64,000 nucleotides of DNA, taken from NCBI GenBank assembly GCA_026936325.1, contig JAPTHN010000018.1:12419658-12483657 (forward strand), given 5' to 3'. Below are positions 50,811-62,000 of this stretch, piece after piece. Within the stretch, counting starts at the first letter, position 1, and every line of letters begins with the position of its first letter. This DNA comes from Platynereis dumerilii (taxonomy: Eukaryota > Annelida > Polychaeta > Phyllodocida > Nereididae). The notes below the pieces were generated by a model. That model did no database searches. It saw only the letters and a list, made by a program, of their open reading frames with translations, and was not told where the DNA came from. Made by a program: the position numbers and the translations under genes.

Positions 50811-52929
50811 ACTAGAACCCTGTAACTGACCAAGGTCAGTGACTAAGAATTTACCATGCACATGATTCCAGTTTATGGAGCAGAGGCAAAAGAACTTGTT
50901 AGAAAACTACGATATTTAAAATCCAGTGTTGGTAAAACTGTGCCACCATAGTGATGCAAAGAGCCGCAATGATGTACAGTGCCACAATGATGCACAGTGC
51001 CACAATGATGCACAGTGCCACCATGATGCACAGTGCCACTATGATGCACAGTGCCACCATGATGCACAGTGCCACCATGATGCACAGTGCCACCATGATG
51101 CACAGTGACACCATGATGCACAGTGACACCATGATGCACTATGCCACCATGATGCACAATTATGATAACCCTGAGCGCATAATAAGAGTGAAAGCTGATG
51201 TTCCACTCTCTGTAGAGCTACAGTCATTTGCTAAGGTGTGGGAAAGATGAATTTTTAAGGGTTCACCGATCTTTTTAGCTGTCAATGTTACAGGAAAACA
51301 CACATTAGATTAAATTAAGAGGAGAATCTGAGCTTTCCAAAACTGCTTGTTTCATTCATGTAGCTTTATCAGAACCGGAGATAGAGCCCATTGAAATAAC
51401 GGTAAAATTGTGATAATTCTTCGAAAAACGATCCCTGAAAAATGTCAAATTTCGAATTTCAATTTGCTCCCGAAGGCAAACGGTTTGCAGGAGAGACTTG
51501 AAATTGCACAAACTACTGTAAATGTGTTAGGACTATACCCCCAAATATTATTGAATTTTTTGAAGATGTATTTCTGAGTTTAAAAAATGCAAAGATGTAA
51601 AATCATGACCGAAAACATGAATTTTTCAGGGTCGGGCGATCTTTTTTATTAGTAGAGATACGTTAAAATGTTTAGAAAACAAATACTAGAGGAGAATCTG
51701 GGCTTCCTAAATATGTTTTTATTTTTCCTGTAGCTTTATTAGAACCGGAGATACAGACCGTCAAAGTATGGGTACATTTGCAATGTTGACAAATGAGCAG
51801 GTCATTTTTCAAGTCATTTCTTGACCTTGTGACCTCAATTGTGTAATGTAGAACAATCCGAGGGCCTTCAAATTTTGCATGGGGCCTCTAGGGTATTATG
51901 GCACCGAATTCTGAAGAGATAATGCAAATCCCTCCATTGCTTCTCTGTTAAGAAAAATGTAATGTCTCAAATGTCAAATTTCGCCCAATATTTGACCTTG
52001 AGTTTGACCTTGAAAATACCTTTCTAGGTCAAAACCAATATTTTCCCCAGATTGGCAATGTGTGACATAGGGGGGGTCATTTAATTGTTGGAACTGTGTA
52101 GGACCAATATTTACCTGTCATCAGGGCAAAAATAGGGTGTTTTTACATGTGGCGCGGTATGCAATATTCGTGATTTTTTAACAAATCAGCATGAAAAGAT
52201 ATCTGAATTCCGATTTCAAGCATGAAACAAACTGGCTGGTTGCTTCCAGAAACCAGAAGATGAGACTGATATGTGAAAAAAAAGATAATTTTCAGAATTT
52301 CTGAAAATTGCCCATATTTGAACTTTGAGGGGTCAAATGACCTTGAAAAATGAGGTCAAGGTCAAATCTGAAGGTCAGTATGGGGTTTTGGGGATATGAT
52401 AAGGGTAGTTTGTTATACATTTACATGACCTAAAATGACTCCTTCATGGTGTTCTGAGACCCATACCCTGTACTACACGTACTAATTTCACTAAAATGGC
52501 CGCCGTTGCCGAACCGTTGCTGATATCTGGATAAAAAAGTGACGTGCGCGTGGCCCCAGAAGCCACGCATCCCCTGGTATATTCAGCGTCACTCTACCTA
52601 TTGCGGTTCTTGAGATTACGTGAATAAACCTAAAACAGTGTTTTTGCTCTAGCTCCGGTTCCGCTTGAGCGATTCCAAAAATGTTTGCGCCTAGATACAG
52701 CCTAGTACTTATGAGTAAGACATGACCAGTACAATGATGCTACCTGTAATGGTTTCCGAGAAATAGGCCATCAAAATTTCTAAAATTTCACGTATGAAAG
52801 GCCCTGTGACCTTGAAAAATAGGTCAAGGTCATGCTTTTCGGGTGTGGCCCAGTTTTAGTCCTAGAGGCACCTTGTGACCAAGTTTCGTGAAAATCGGAG
52901 AAAAAAAGTGTGTTGGAATAATAAGAATA
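50811..52929 (+). mobile_element. E18: near copy of E2, tag AAGAATTTACC
   Basis: Matches E2 almost base for base, including the leader CATGCACATGATTCCAGTTT and the modules near 51255 and 51625. Its 18-bp minisatellite is shorter (about 50940-51155). It ends in AATAATAAGAATA, where E19 starts. Confidence 0.72.
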
Positions 52930-53270
52930 ACTAGAACCCTGTAACTGACCAAGGTCAGTGACTAAGAATTTACCAAGCTTTTAACAGTTCATGCAGCATA
53001 GCCCAAAGACAGCTTGCAACAATATTGTGGTGCACAGTGCCACCGTGGTGCTCAGTGAGACGGTGGCGCACAGAGCCACTGCTCTGCGCACTCCCACTCT
53101 GGTGCAAAGTGCCACTGTGACTGTGACTGTGGTGCTAAACTGTCACTGCGGTGCACACTGCTGTGGTCTAAACTGCCATTGTGTTGCACACTGTCACTGT
53201 GTTGCACACTGACACTGTTGTGCACACTGCCACTGTGGTGCACACTGACATTGTTGTGCACACTGTCATT
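52930..53270 (+). mobile_element. E19: truncated copy of E3
   Basis: ACTAG, the ACTGACC/GGTCAGT hairpin, the tag and the leader AAGCTTTTAACAGTTCATGC match E3. The copy stops inside the CACTGTG minisatellite at about 53270, where unrelated sequence begins. Together E18 and E19 reproduce the E2-E3 order, so this end of the array is probably a segmental duplicate. Confidence 0.68.
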
Positions 53271-53297
53271 GTGATCTTGCTAGGGTGGGTAGAGGTA

Positions 53298-53303
53298 TTT
53301 ATT
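53298..53303 (-). terminator. possible polyadenylation signal
   Basis: AATAAA on the minus strand, about 240 bp downstream of the predicted stop of the minus-strand gene and close to the array edge. Position fits; the hexamer alone is weak evidence. Confidence 0.35.
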
Positions 53304-53542
53304 GAGTACGATGGGTGACTAGCAATGTGCTGAGTGAAGTAAATGTGGATGTAGAAGTAAAGCACGCAACCCTTGGGGTTGTCTTATCAGATTATGGGGA
53401 TCCTTCTTTCTTGATCTTGATAATTTGTTGCCTACCTCTTCCCTGGGTTTTGGCGACATGTTTTCAACAAAGCTATATCTTTATAGAAGTGCCCATGCAG
53501 AGTTTTAAAAATGAACACAAGAAAGAATGTCATTGCAATGTT

Positions 53543-54018
53543 TTAATAGCATGTTTTTTGTACAGAGGAAATGTCACCAGTTGCAGAAATATCAGAGAAA
53601 TTGGTCGGGTTGGAAATGTGTGTCTGAAATTAAGAAAAAATGAATTTATAAATATGTATCTCCTATTCTTGTTCCATGATATATGTATTATTTTATTAGA
53701 GAATGTCATATTCAGAGCAACTTACCATATTGCGAGTGTGATGTACAGGGTTTTTGGATTCAGAATATTGGTTGCTGATGGAATTGATTTCTCCATGAAT
53801 CTCTTTCCTGTTGGCCTGCAATGAAATAGAGACACCAAACTAAATAAGTTATGACTCATGAGTTGAAATATTTAGGGGGAAATGAAATGGGAAATTAAGT
53901 GATAAACTTACCGGCATTATGTATCCAGCAGGCCGTTGGATGTGCTGAGTGAGTTGGCTGTGGAGGTTGCACCACACATGGCATACTCCGTGGTATAGGA
54001 GCATGCCAGTATTTGTGC
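53543..54018 (-). CDS. 3' exons of an unidentified minus-strand gene
   Basis: Three exons with GT-AG borders are visible. Exon a, 53912-54018 (107 nt), follows CTCTATTTCATTGCAG and ends before GTAAGTTT. Exon b, 53726-53815 (90 nt), follows the same acceptor and ends ATG before GTAAGTTG. Exon c begins at 53623 after CTTAATTTCAG and reaches TAA at 53543-53545. One frame runs through all three: it ends HIQRPAGYIMP in exon a, continues ANRKEIHGEINSISNQY in b and ends SSVQKTCY in c. I recognise no family. The 5' part was not found. It could be a host gene end or a gene fragment carried by the neighbouring Helitron, which lies on the same strand. A 169-codon plus-strand frame over the same DNA is considered chance. 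Confidence 0.5.
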
Positions 54019-54209
54019 CTGCAATGAAATAGAGACATACTTACTAAATAAGTTATGACTGATGGGTTGAAATATTTAGGGGGAAATGAAATGGGAGATT
54101 AAGTGATAAACTTACCAGCATTATGTATCCAGCAGGCCGTTGGATGTGCTGAGTGAGCTGGCTGTTGAGGTTGCACCACACATGGTATACTAGCATGTCA
54201 GTATGTGTG
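53816..54209 (-). repeat. 203-bp tandem duplication of exon plus intron
   Basis: CTGCAATGAAATAGAGACA occurs at 53816 and 54019. Each copy carries an intron and the following ~100-nt exon. The outer copy (exon end at 54116, good GTAAGTTT donor) lacks the acceptor: the expected CAG is CAC near 54205. In the outer copy the frame ending RPAGYIML runs in phase 0 into exon b, so it may be the ancestral exon, and the inner 107-nt exon, not a multiple of three, the newcomer. Confidence 0.8.
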
Positions 54210-54849
54210 AGTGTCAAATGCTATTTGATGTCTATCAAGTGTTGTTGTGCATGACATGATGAGTTAAGATAGTGGTCAAAATGACAGTTCTGTTTACTAG
54301 ACTTGTTAACCTGATTACAGAGATTGATGCAGGAACTGTCGAGAGAAGTTTTTTGTGGGTCCTTTCATGAATCATTGAGAAAAACCCATCCACAGATGCA
54401 ACTTTTTACATATGCCAGGTAAAGTCAATTTAACATATCACAATGTGATTTTAGGCTTTAGATTGTAAAATGATGTTAAAATTCTGTAGTGAAGAGAGTG
54501 GTTTATCCAATTACGATAGGAAATTTCTACATTTATACATGAACACTGCAATTGCTATGTTCATCGAATCAAAGTGCAAGAGGTACACCAACAAGTTACC
54601 TGTAAATTCACAACCATTGGAACTGTATAATGTTTATTTCTTTAGCCAAACATAACTTTGAGTATGTGAAGCAAGAGTATTCATGATCGTTAAGGATATT
54701 ATCGTTACTGGCTGCTGCAATAAGTTGTCCAGGCAAAGCGCTATTACTGTGACATGTTAAGAACTGTTTTTGTTTATGTGGCAATTTTGTCCTTATATGC
54801 CTCATGTCCTGAAGTATAACTTTGTTTATCCTAGTTCAGAGCACTGATC
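54210..54849. other. gene-free stretch
   Basis: No further exon with convincing borders or repeat was recognised upstream of the duplicated exon. Confidence 0.4.
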
Positions 54850-57370
54850 ACTTGTTAGTTGACATTGATATGTGTGGAACAGCTTTAGGCAATTCTTCTG
54901 CACACACAATGGCTTGTTTCATAAGACATCTCATAGCAATGTAAATGTTAATGTAACAGTTTAATGTCTTTGGTTGTCCTATGAGCTCGGCTGAATGTAC
55001 AATGATGTCAATCTTAAGTTTTTCATATTTTGTGTCATGATCAAGAACATGGTGGTTAGTCAATACGGAGAAATCATTGCTGATACTATAATCTCATTTA
55101 ATGTAAAACAATTAAACTAGGACTATAAACTATGCCTCATATCGCAAGGTAGAACATGGCGTATTCTAGTTAAGATTACTAATCCCTTTACATTTTGTTG
55201 ATGTTGACATTTCTGGTGTAATTGGAACTATCCTGTGAACACCAGGATTCAACAATTGCTTGTCTCAGGAGAAATCCTATAGCAGTATGGCACAAATATA
55301 CAAGTATGATCTTGACAGTTTAATCACTGCACAAACATATAATATCACCTGTACAGTATAATCATCTGACGATTAAATGAAGACGATCTCAATCATTAGC
55401 ATAGTTTCATGTAGTTATGTCAGCAAGCTGATTTTGGTGAATTGCAGTTGGGAAAATGTTGTCAACATAAATGTTACTTTATCTTCAGCAAAAATTATAT
55501 GAGCAATGTAAACAGTGCCTGATATCCTGAGCTTCAAATTGGCATATTCCAGTTTAGGTAATACTCGTTTTGTAACAAGTTGACTTTCTTAATTATCCTC
55601 AAAATACCAGGATCAACCAATCCCTTGGCTCATAAGATATCTTGCAGCAATTTGGCACAAACACACAAGTAATTTCTTTTTAGTGTTATCCTTGACAATA
55701 AAATAAATGGTATTAGGCATAAGGAAACTTGTAATTCTTTGCATGTCACAGTTGTTAGCACAAGATTTAAACATCATCAGCACGAGTGCAAAAAGAGGAA
55801 GGAACCTACACAGTTGAGTTATGTTCTTCGTATTGTATTTACATCATCAAGCACATTTTGGTTGCTTGCAGTTGGGTAATCACTATGAACAATAGTCGCA
55901 TACAATTCTCTTTAAAATACTGGCATAAAACAATGTCTTGTCTCATACGAGTATGTAAACTTCCAGCATTATGGTACAAATATACTGTTACCTCTAAAGT
56001 TTAACTCCTTTGCGAACACAAAGCGCACTTTGTATACAACAATAAAATTACGATTATAAACCATGTCTCTTGTCCAGAGGTGGAACTTGGCATATCCTAG
56101 CTCAGATCACTCATTCCTTTTCATTTTGTTGACATTGACAGGTGCGGTATAGCCTTTGCGCAATTCTCCTGGAAACGTCAGGATGATACAAATTACAGCA
56201 TTATAGCACATATAAAAAAGTGTCATCTCTACAGTTTAATCCTAGCACAGATGAATAACCATTATCTCTATGGCATAATCATTGACAATAACATGAAGGG
56301 TAATTATTACATAAGCATAGTTTTCATTTCACAATTTTTAATACAAGATTTAAACATTGAGATTAACAGGTGTGGAATAGCCTTTTGCAATTCTCCTGAA
56401 AACATAAGAATGAAACCATCTTGTCTCATATTCCAAATTACAGCATAATGTCACATATAATATACAAGTGTCATCTCTACAGTTTAATCCCAGCACAGAT
56501 GTATAGGCATTATCTCTACAGTATCATCATTGATAATTAAATGTAGAGTATGTTCAACATAGGTATTGTATACATTTTACAATTGTTTATACAACATTTA
56601 AAGTTAGTCATGCTTTATCCCAAAGAGAGAACCTAGACAGTTGGGTAAAGTTATTCATTTCTATTTACAAGTCAATTGTGGTTAGTCACTGCTAAGAAAA
56701 GGTTGTCTACCGAAATCACATAATCAAAAAATTTCTTGTCTCATGAGGCTTCTAGCAGAAACACGGCTGAAATATACATCGTCAACGCTACAATTTAATC
56801 GCTAAACATACATGCAAGCATCATCTCTACAGTATGAGTATAATCGTTGACAATGAAATGACCATAAGCATTGTATTATATACATTTTACAATTGTTTAT
56901 ACAACATTTATACATATTCATGTTTCATTCCACAAAGAGAACCTATACATTTGCCATGTCTACAGAATAATAATCACTAAATGAATGTTCAAGCATCATC
57001 TCTACGGTATAATCATTGACGAGTGAATGAGGGGTATGTACAACATATCATTGTTTACATGTCAAAATTGTTAACGCCAAATATAACATATTCATGCTTG
57101 AATCCAAAGGGAACATACACAGTTGACCCAAGTTCTTCATACTCTATATACATCATGAAGCCCATTGTGGTTGGTCACTGCTGAGAAAACATAAGCAACA
57201 GATATGTAATTTTATCTTCAACAAAAACTAAACATTGACTATTGACAGTGTCAAATCCTGGGGTAGAACTAGCATATCCAGTTTAGATTACTTTGTTCAT
57301 CATGTTGATATTGAGGTGTCTGGAATAGCCTTTGGTAATTCTCTTAAAATAGTAGTACGTAATGCCATAA
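54850..57370. repeat. degenerate tandem repeat, about 310-365 bp per unit
   Basis: Recurring phrases mark about seven units: a CTTGTCTCATAAG-like word near 54910, 55258, 55622, 55932, 56414 and 56736; GTGTCATCTCTACAGTTTAATC near 56220 and 56470; and GGTGTGGAATAGCC with CAATTCTCCTG near 54865, 56140, 56355 and 57310. Divergence is high, so the array is old. Its role is unknown. Confidence 0.65.
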
Positions 57371-57445
57371 TATAGATGGCAGAAGGCTCCTGAAGGAAAC
57401 CGAAGAAAAATTAAATGTTCATGACACAGAAAGAATGACCCATAT

Positions 57446-58398
57446 ATAAATTGAGTGAGACTTTCTCGGCGTGTAATCTGGTTAAAGTAGGACATCTCAT
57501 GATCAGAACAGGGATGTCTATAACGATAATTGCACACTAGCAGATGAATATATTTTACAAAATGAACTTCACTGTGACGTACACATAGACGGATATGTTA
57601 TTTACAAAAAGCATGACTATAACATAGATTAATATATATACAAGAATAAATTTACAGACAATATATAGCATGGAAACCAAATGCAAAAAAAAGTTACCAA
57701 CGAACTATATCAGGTCGACTTGGTCAGTTAAGCAAATTTGCTTTGTCTATATATCAATCACCTATCATGGGTATCAAATCAATAGTCCATAAACACAATC
57801 ATAAGACCACAAACTATTTCTAAATTCAACATCACTAATGTCACAAAGACACAATTCCACTATTCCTCTCTTGCGCAATTTAATCGATTCAATGAGATGG
57901 TCAGGTGGTTTACTCTGACATGAGGATCTCCTTCTACTGTTCACGGGGACAGTGACAGTTTCATGACTTCAGAAAAATTTCATAGTTTCCTATTCTGATG
58001 GAGGAAAAGGGAACATACATCATCAGGATTGCGAGTGCGAGGGGGTTTTGCACTGGGGACACATGTTGTGACTGCATATCCTGATTTTGATGCAAAAAGA
58101 AGGCATTGCTTGGTGGTTAGTGTAATTCACTAGTCTTTCAATTAAAAAATTACACATATCTACAGATTGTGCAAATTCATATAAATTGAGTGAGAGTTAT
58201 TCGTAGTGTTATCTGGTGAAAGTAGGACATGACGTCATCAGAACAGGAATGTCTATAATGATAATTGCACACAAGCAGATTAATATTTGTTACGAAATTT
58301 ATTTTGCTGTAACATTCACATAGATGGTTACGGTATTTACAGAAAGCACGACTGCAACATAGATTAACATATATACAAGGAATACATTTACAGACAAC
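57446..58398. repeat. direct duplication of about 220 bp, 735-bp offset
   Basis: 57446-57663 and 58181-58398 are related, sharing ATAAATTGAGTGAGA, AAGTAGGACAT, GATAATTGCACAC and AACATAGATTAA in the same order. The intervening 57664-58180 shows no gene. Confidence 0.8.
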
Positions 58399-59099
58399 AA
58401 ATTGTCAAAGCACATACGGAAACAAAGTCTTAGCCATCCTAAGGTTGTGGCTTGATTAATTTATCAAAGAACCATCTCAAGTACATTCAGAAATTTCAGT
58501 CACATCAGCAAATTTACTTTGACAACTTATCAATCACCAATCACAAGTAAACAATAAGGTCTTATCACTTCAGGAGTAGGTCCTCTTACAAAGCATTTCA
58601 ATCCATTCTTGACATTCTTAATTACATTGAATACATTTACACAGTTCACCTTGTACAATTTCAATAAACGCATATGTCAGTAAAATTCTACAACATAAGC
58701 ACAGTTTAACTGACAGTGTCTGGAATAGCCTTTGGCACAGTTTAACTGTCACAGCTTGTGAAGAAAATTACAGTCATCACATTGATATTTCAAGAACTCG
58801 TTGGAACGCAGGCACTGGTGTCATAGCACAACTTACTAGAGTATACTTAGATCTCTTTCAACTCTTTCACAAGTTTTGCCTACATACCTGCACGAAAATT
58901 TCACTTTGACGGAGACACAATGATACATACTTTCCAGAGTGTGAATTCACTACTTAAACAGTGACAAATTCGCTTGAATTTATAAATATAGCATTATGAT
59001 GAGATTTGGATTCTCTTGTATTTATACATAAATGATGTGAACTTGAATGTAAAAAGCATTTGGTGTTTTCTTGATAGAGATTTCTATCACATGTTTATC
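58399..59099. other. 3' flank of the Helitron ORF
   Basis: No ORF or confirmed terminus. GTGTCTGGAATAGCCTTTGG near 58718 repeats a phrase of the degenerate array. The Helitron's 3' end must lie in or beyond this side, but no CTRR with a preceding hairpin could be fixed by eye. Confidence 0.4.
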
Positions 59100-62000
59100 T
59101 TATTGCCTGCGGTAAACAAGTATGTATGCCAGGGAACTTGCATTTGGAAGCCTGTGAACACTTACTGTATCATCGTTACATCGCAACCAACTGCCATGAC
59201 GCTGATCTTTTACTATAGCAGTATAATGTCCAGAATCTGACCTTTGTCCACTATGGTCAACTATGGCCACAAGTTGATATTGTACATTGTTCTTTGTTTG
59301 TATCTCTGGAGCAAGAGTTACTCTGCCATGAATTTTTCTTTGCGTGTTGTCAAATCGTAACATAAGCACAAACAGAATGCTGGGTGATACAACTAATTCA
59401 GTGGAGCAAATAGTCGTGGGTGCCTGACAGTTGTTGCAGTTGACAAGTGAAAGCTTGCCAGACGGTTCAAGATTCATGTGAGTCATAGCATGAGGATCAA
59501 TTGGGACACTCAGACAGTTGAATATGTCATTGTGTGTGAAGGAATGGCGACATGCAGTACAGGAATAGTTGTAGGCACACTGTCCATAAACGGTTTGAAC
59601 AACAGCAGTTTCATTTTCATTGACCAACATTTCCTCTTCATTTAGGCAAGTGAACATATGTATCAAAAATTCATGTGCATCACGTTGACGACCTATTGGC
59701 CAATCTTTCATGAAATCCATTTGAAACAGAGCTGTGGTATCCACTGGCGATGTAGCACATAGCATTTTAGTTTTCAGCCTTTTCAAGCAATTGGATATTT
59801 GTTGACGTGAGCATAACAAAGGATCCAGTCCCTCAATTCTAAATAGAACTTGCATGATGGAGTTGGCATAACAAGTGTTGCCCAGGTTTAATAATCCTAT
59901 CATGGTTGGTCTTTCTATCTCAGATGCCAGTCTGGAGGTTCTTGATCTCATAGATCGTCTGTCTGATGTTACTTCCGGTTGTGCTTTTCGGACAGTATTT
60001 AAAGGTGATTGCTTTGCAGTTCTTGAATTTTTGCGGGAGGACACAGATTCATAAGAGAGTTTCTTATTTACAGGTATTTTGTCACTCTGTTTCCTGTTTG
60101 CAGTGGCATTCTCACATATTTTCTCATTTGCAGTTGATTTGCAACTCTGCTTTCTGTTTGCAGTGGCATTTTCAGGTATTTTCTCATTTGCAGTTGATTT
60201 TTCACTTTGTATGTTGTAGCCTGCACTGGTGTTCCTTCGTGTACTTGCTCCGTAATCAACATTGGTGTCATCTGTGTCAACGATTGGTGCTGCCCGTTTG
60301 TCTTTATCAGTTGTTGAATTTTGATGAACAACTATTTTGACAGCATCATGATCAGAAAAGTAAGTCGGTAGCACATTGCAGTTGATGTTTGACTGATAGT
60401 TTGTGTAAACTGCATCCAACAAAGACCCATAGCGAGTAGTTGATTTTTCAACAAGCTGTGCGTATCCAAATTTCTTTGTAATGATGTCAAATATAGTGTG
60501 GGAAGACTTTGCCAGCAAGTTTTCATTGAAGTCACCACCAATAATCACTTGATTTGAATGGTTCAGTCCCAGAAAGTGCAACAACTGATTTAGACATTCC
60601 TTGAAAGTTTGCAAATTTTGCGACGGCGGTCGATACACACTTACAAGAGTAAATGTTTGGCCATTCATCAATTTGACAGCGACAGTGACACTTTCAATTC
60701 CTTGGACGTTGGTCTCCACTCTATACGATTCTAGCTGATGTTTTACATAAATTGCAACACCACCTCTTCCAGAGTTACCAGGTCTATCCTGTCTATACAA
60801 TTTGTAATCTGTCAGTTGGACAACTGTATCTGGAATATCATCTTTCAACCATGTTTCATTGACCAACAGGGCATCTACTAACATTTCAGCATAGTTTGTA
60901 ATATCAGGTATTTTTGAAACTAGACCTTGAACATTGTGGTGAATGACTGACAAAATGTTATTTCGTTCTTCAGATACTTGTTTATCATCAAGTTCTTGTA
61001 ACTCAGGCATCTTTTGGAGATTTGCATGAATGTCCTCACATCGGAAGATTTTCTTTGGTTCATAGTTTGTGATGAACAATCCATCAATACTTGTCACACG
61101 ACTAAGTGCCACATATGACTGTCCTGGAGCAAACACACCTTTCATGTCAAACACACATTTATCAGTTGTCATACCCTGAGTTTTGTGTATCGTACAAGAG
61201 AATGCCAGTTTCAATGGAAATTGTCGACGTGTCACATTTTTCACATTGGCCATACTTTCTTCATGTAGCTTTATCAGAATTGCATCTTTCGGGACTGTAA
61301 CAGAATTGCATTGTTTCTGATTTCTGCCAACTTTTTCACTGTCAAATTTCACAAAAATTTTTGTTTTGTCTGGATGTTCATTTTCATCAATTTTGGCAAC
61401 TGTTGCAAACGCACCATTCACTAAGCCATCTCTAGTGTCAATGTTTCTAGTAAGCATAACACGAGCACCAACCGCAATCTGAAGAAGGTCAGGCATATCA
61501 TCGTTGGCACCTCTATGATACTTTGATGATTTGGACATTTTTCCTGTAGTTAATTGCCTTTCGTAATCATTTGCTGGTAAGTCGACAATGTGGGCACCTG
61601 ATTTCTTAAGCATGTTGATATTGTGCGAGTGTGCAGCTTTGTTCGTAGCAAATACATGCAGGGCATCTTGAGGTACATTTTCAACCTTTGACCTTTCAAG
61701 CAGGGTTTCATTCTGCTCATCTGACAATGCAGTGTCTTTTGATTTCTTTCGAAGGACATTTAGCAATTGTGCAAATGCTTGATCATCCTTTTGCCGCATT
61801 ATTTCAGTCAGTTCTACCATTGAAAAGAGATCAAACCACAAGTCCATTCCAATGCTGCTATCGGGCTTCATCAAGGACTGCGCTTTCACTGGTGGTAGCT
61901 GATAGAAATCTCCCAATACAAGTACGCTGACATTGCCAAACCACGATTCAGTGTCATGTGATCGCATTTGTTTAATTTGTCTCAGACGACCATGGATGAA

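Noticed and set aside
7295-53270. CRISPR-like array or bacterial integron
   Set aside because: Repeated hairpins with varied inserts look superficially similar, but spacing is 1.4-3.5 kb, inserts are themselves homologous, there are no cas or integrase genes, and the DNA is eukaryotic.
7295-53270. Canonical Helitron termini (TC...CTAG) for the array elements
   Set aside because: CTAG always precedes the next 5' hairpin, but elements that close inside AAT repeats (for example at 33334 and 49012) lack CTAG after the hairpin, so ACTAG belongs to the 5' end. No consistent TC start follows.
53315-53824. 169-codon plus-strand frame
   Set aside because: No domain or signal is evident, and the frame overlaps three minus-strand exons with good splice borders and a consistent phase. 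Judged a chance frame.
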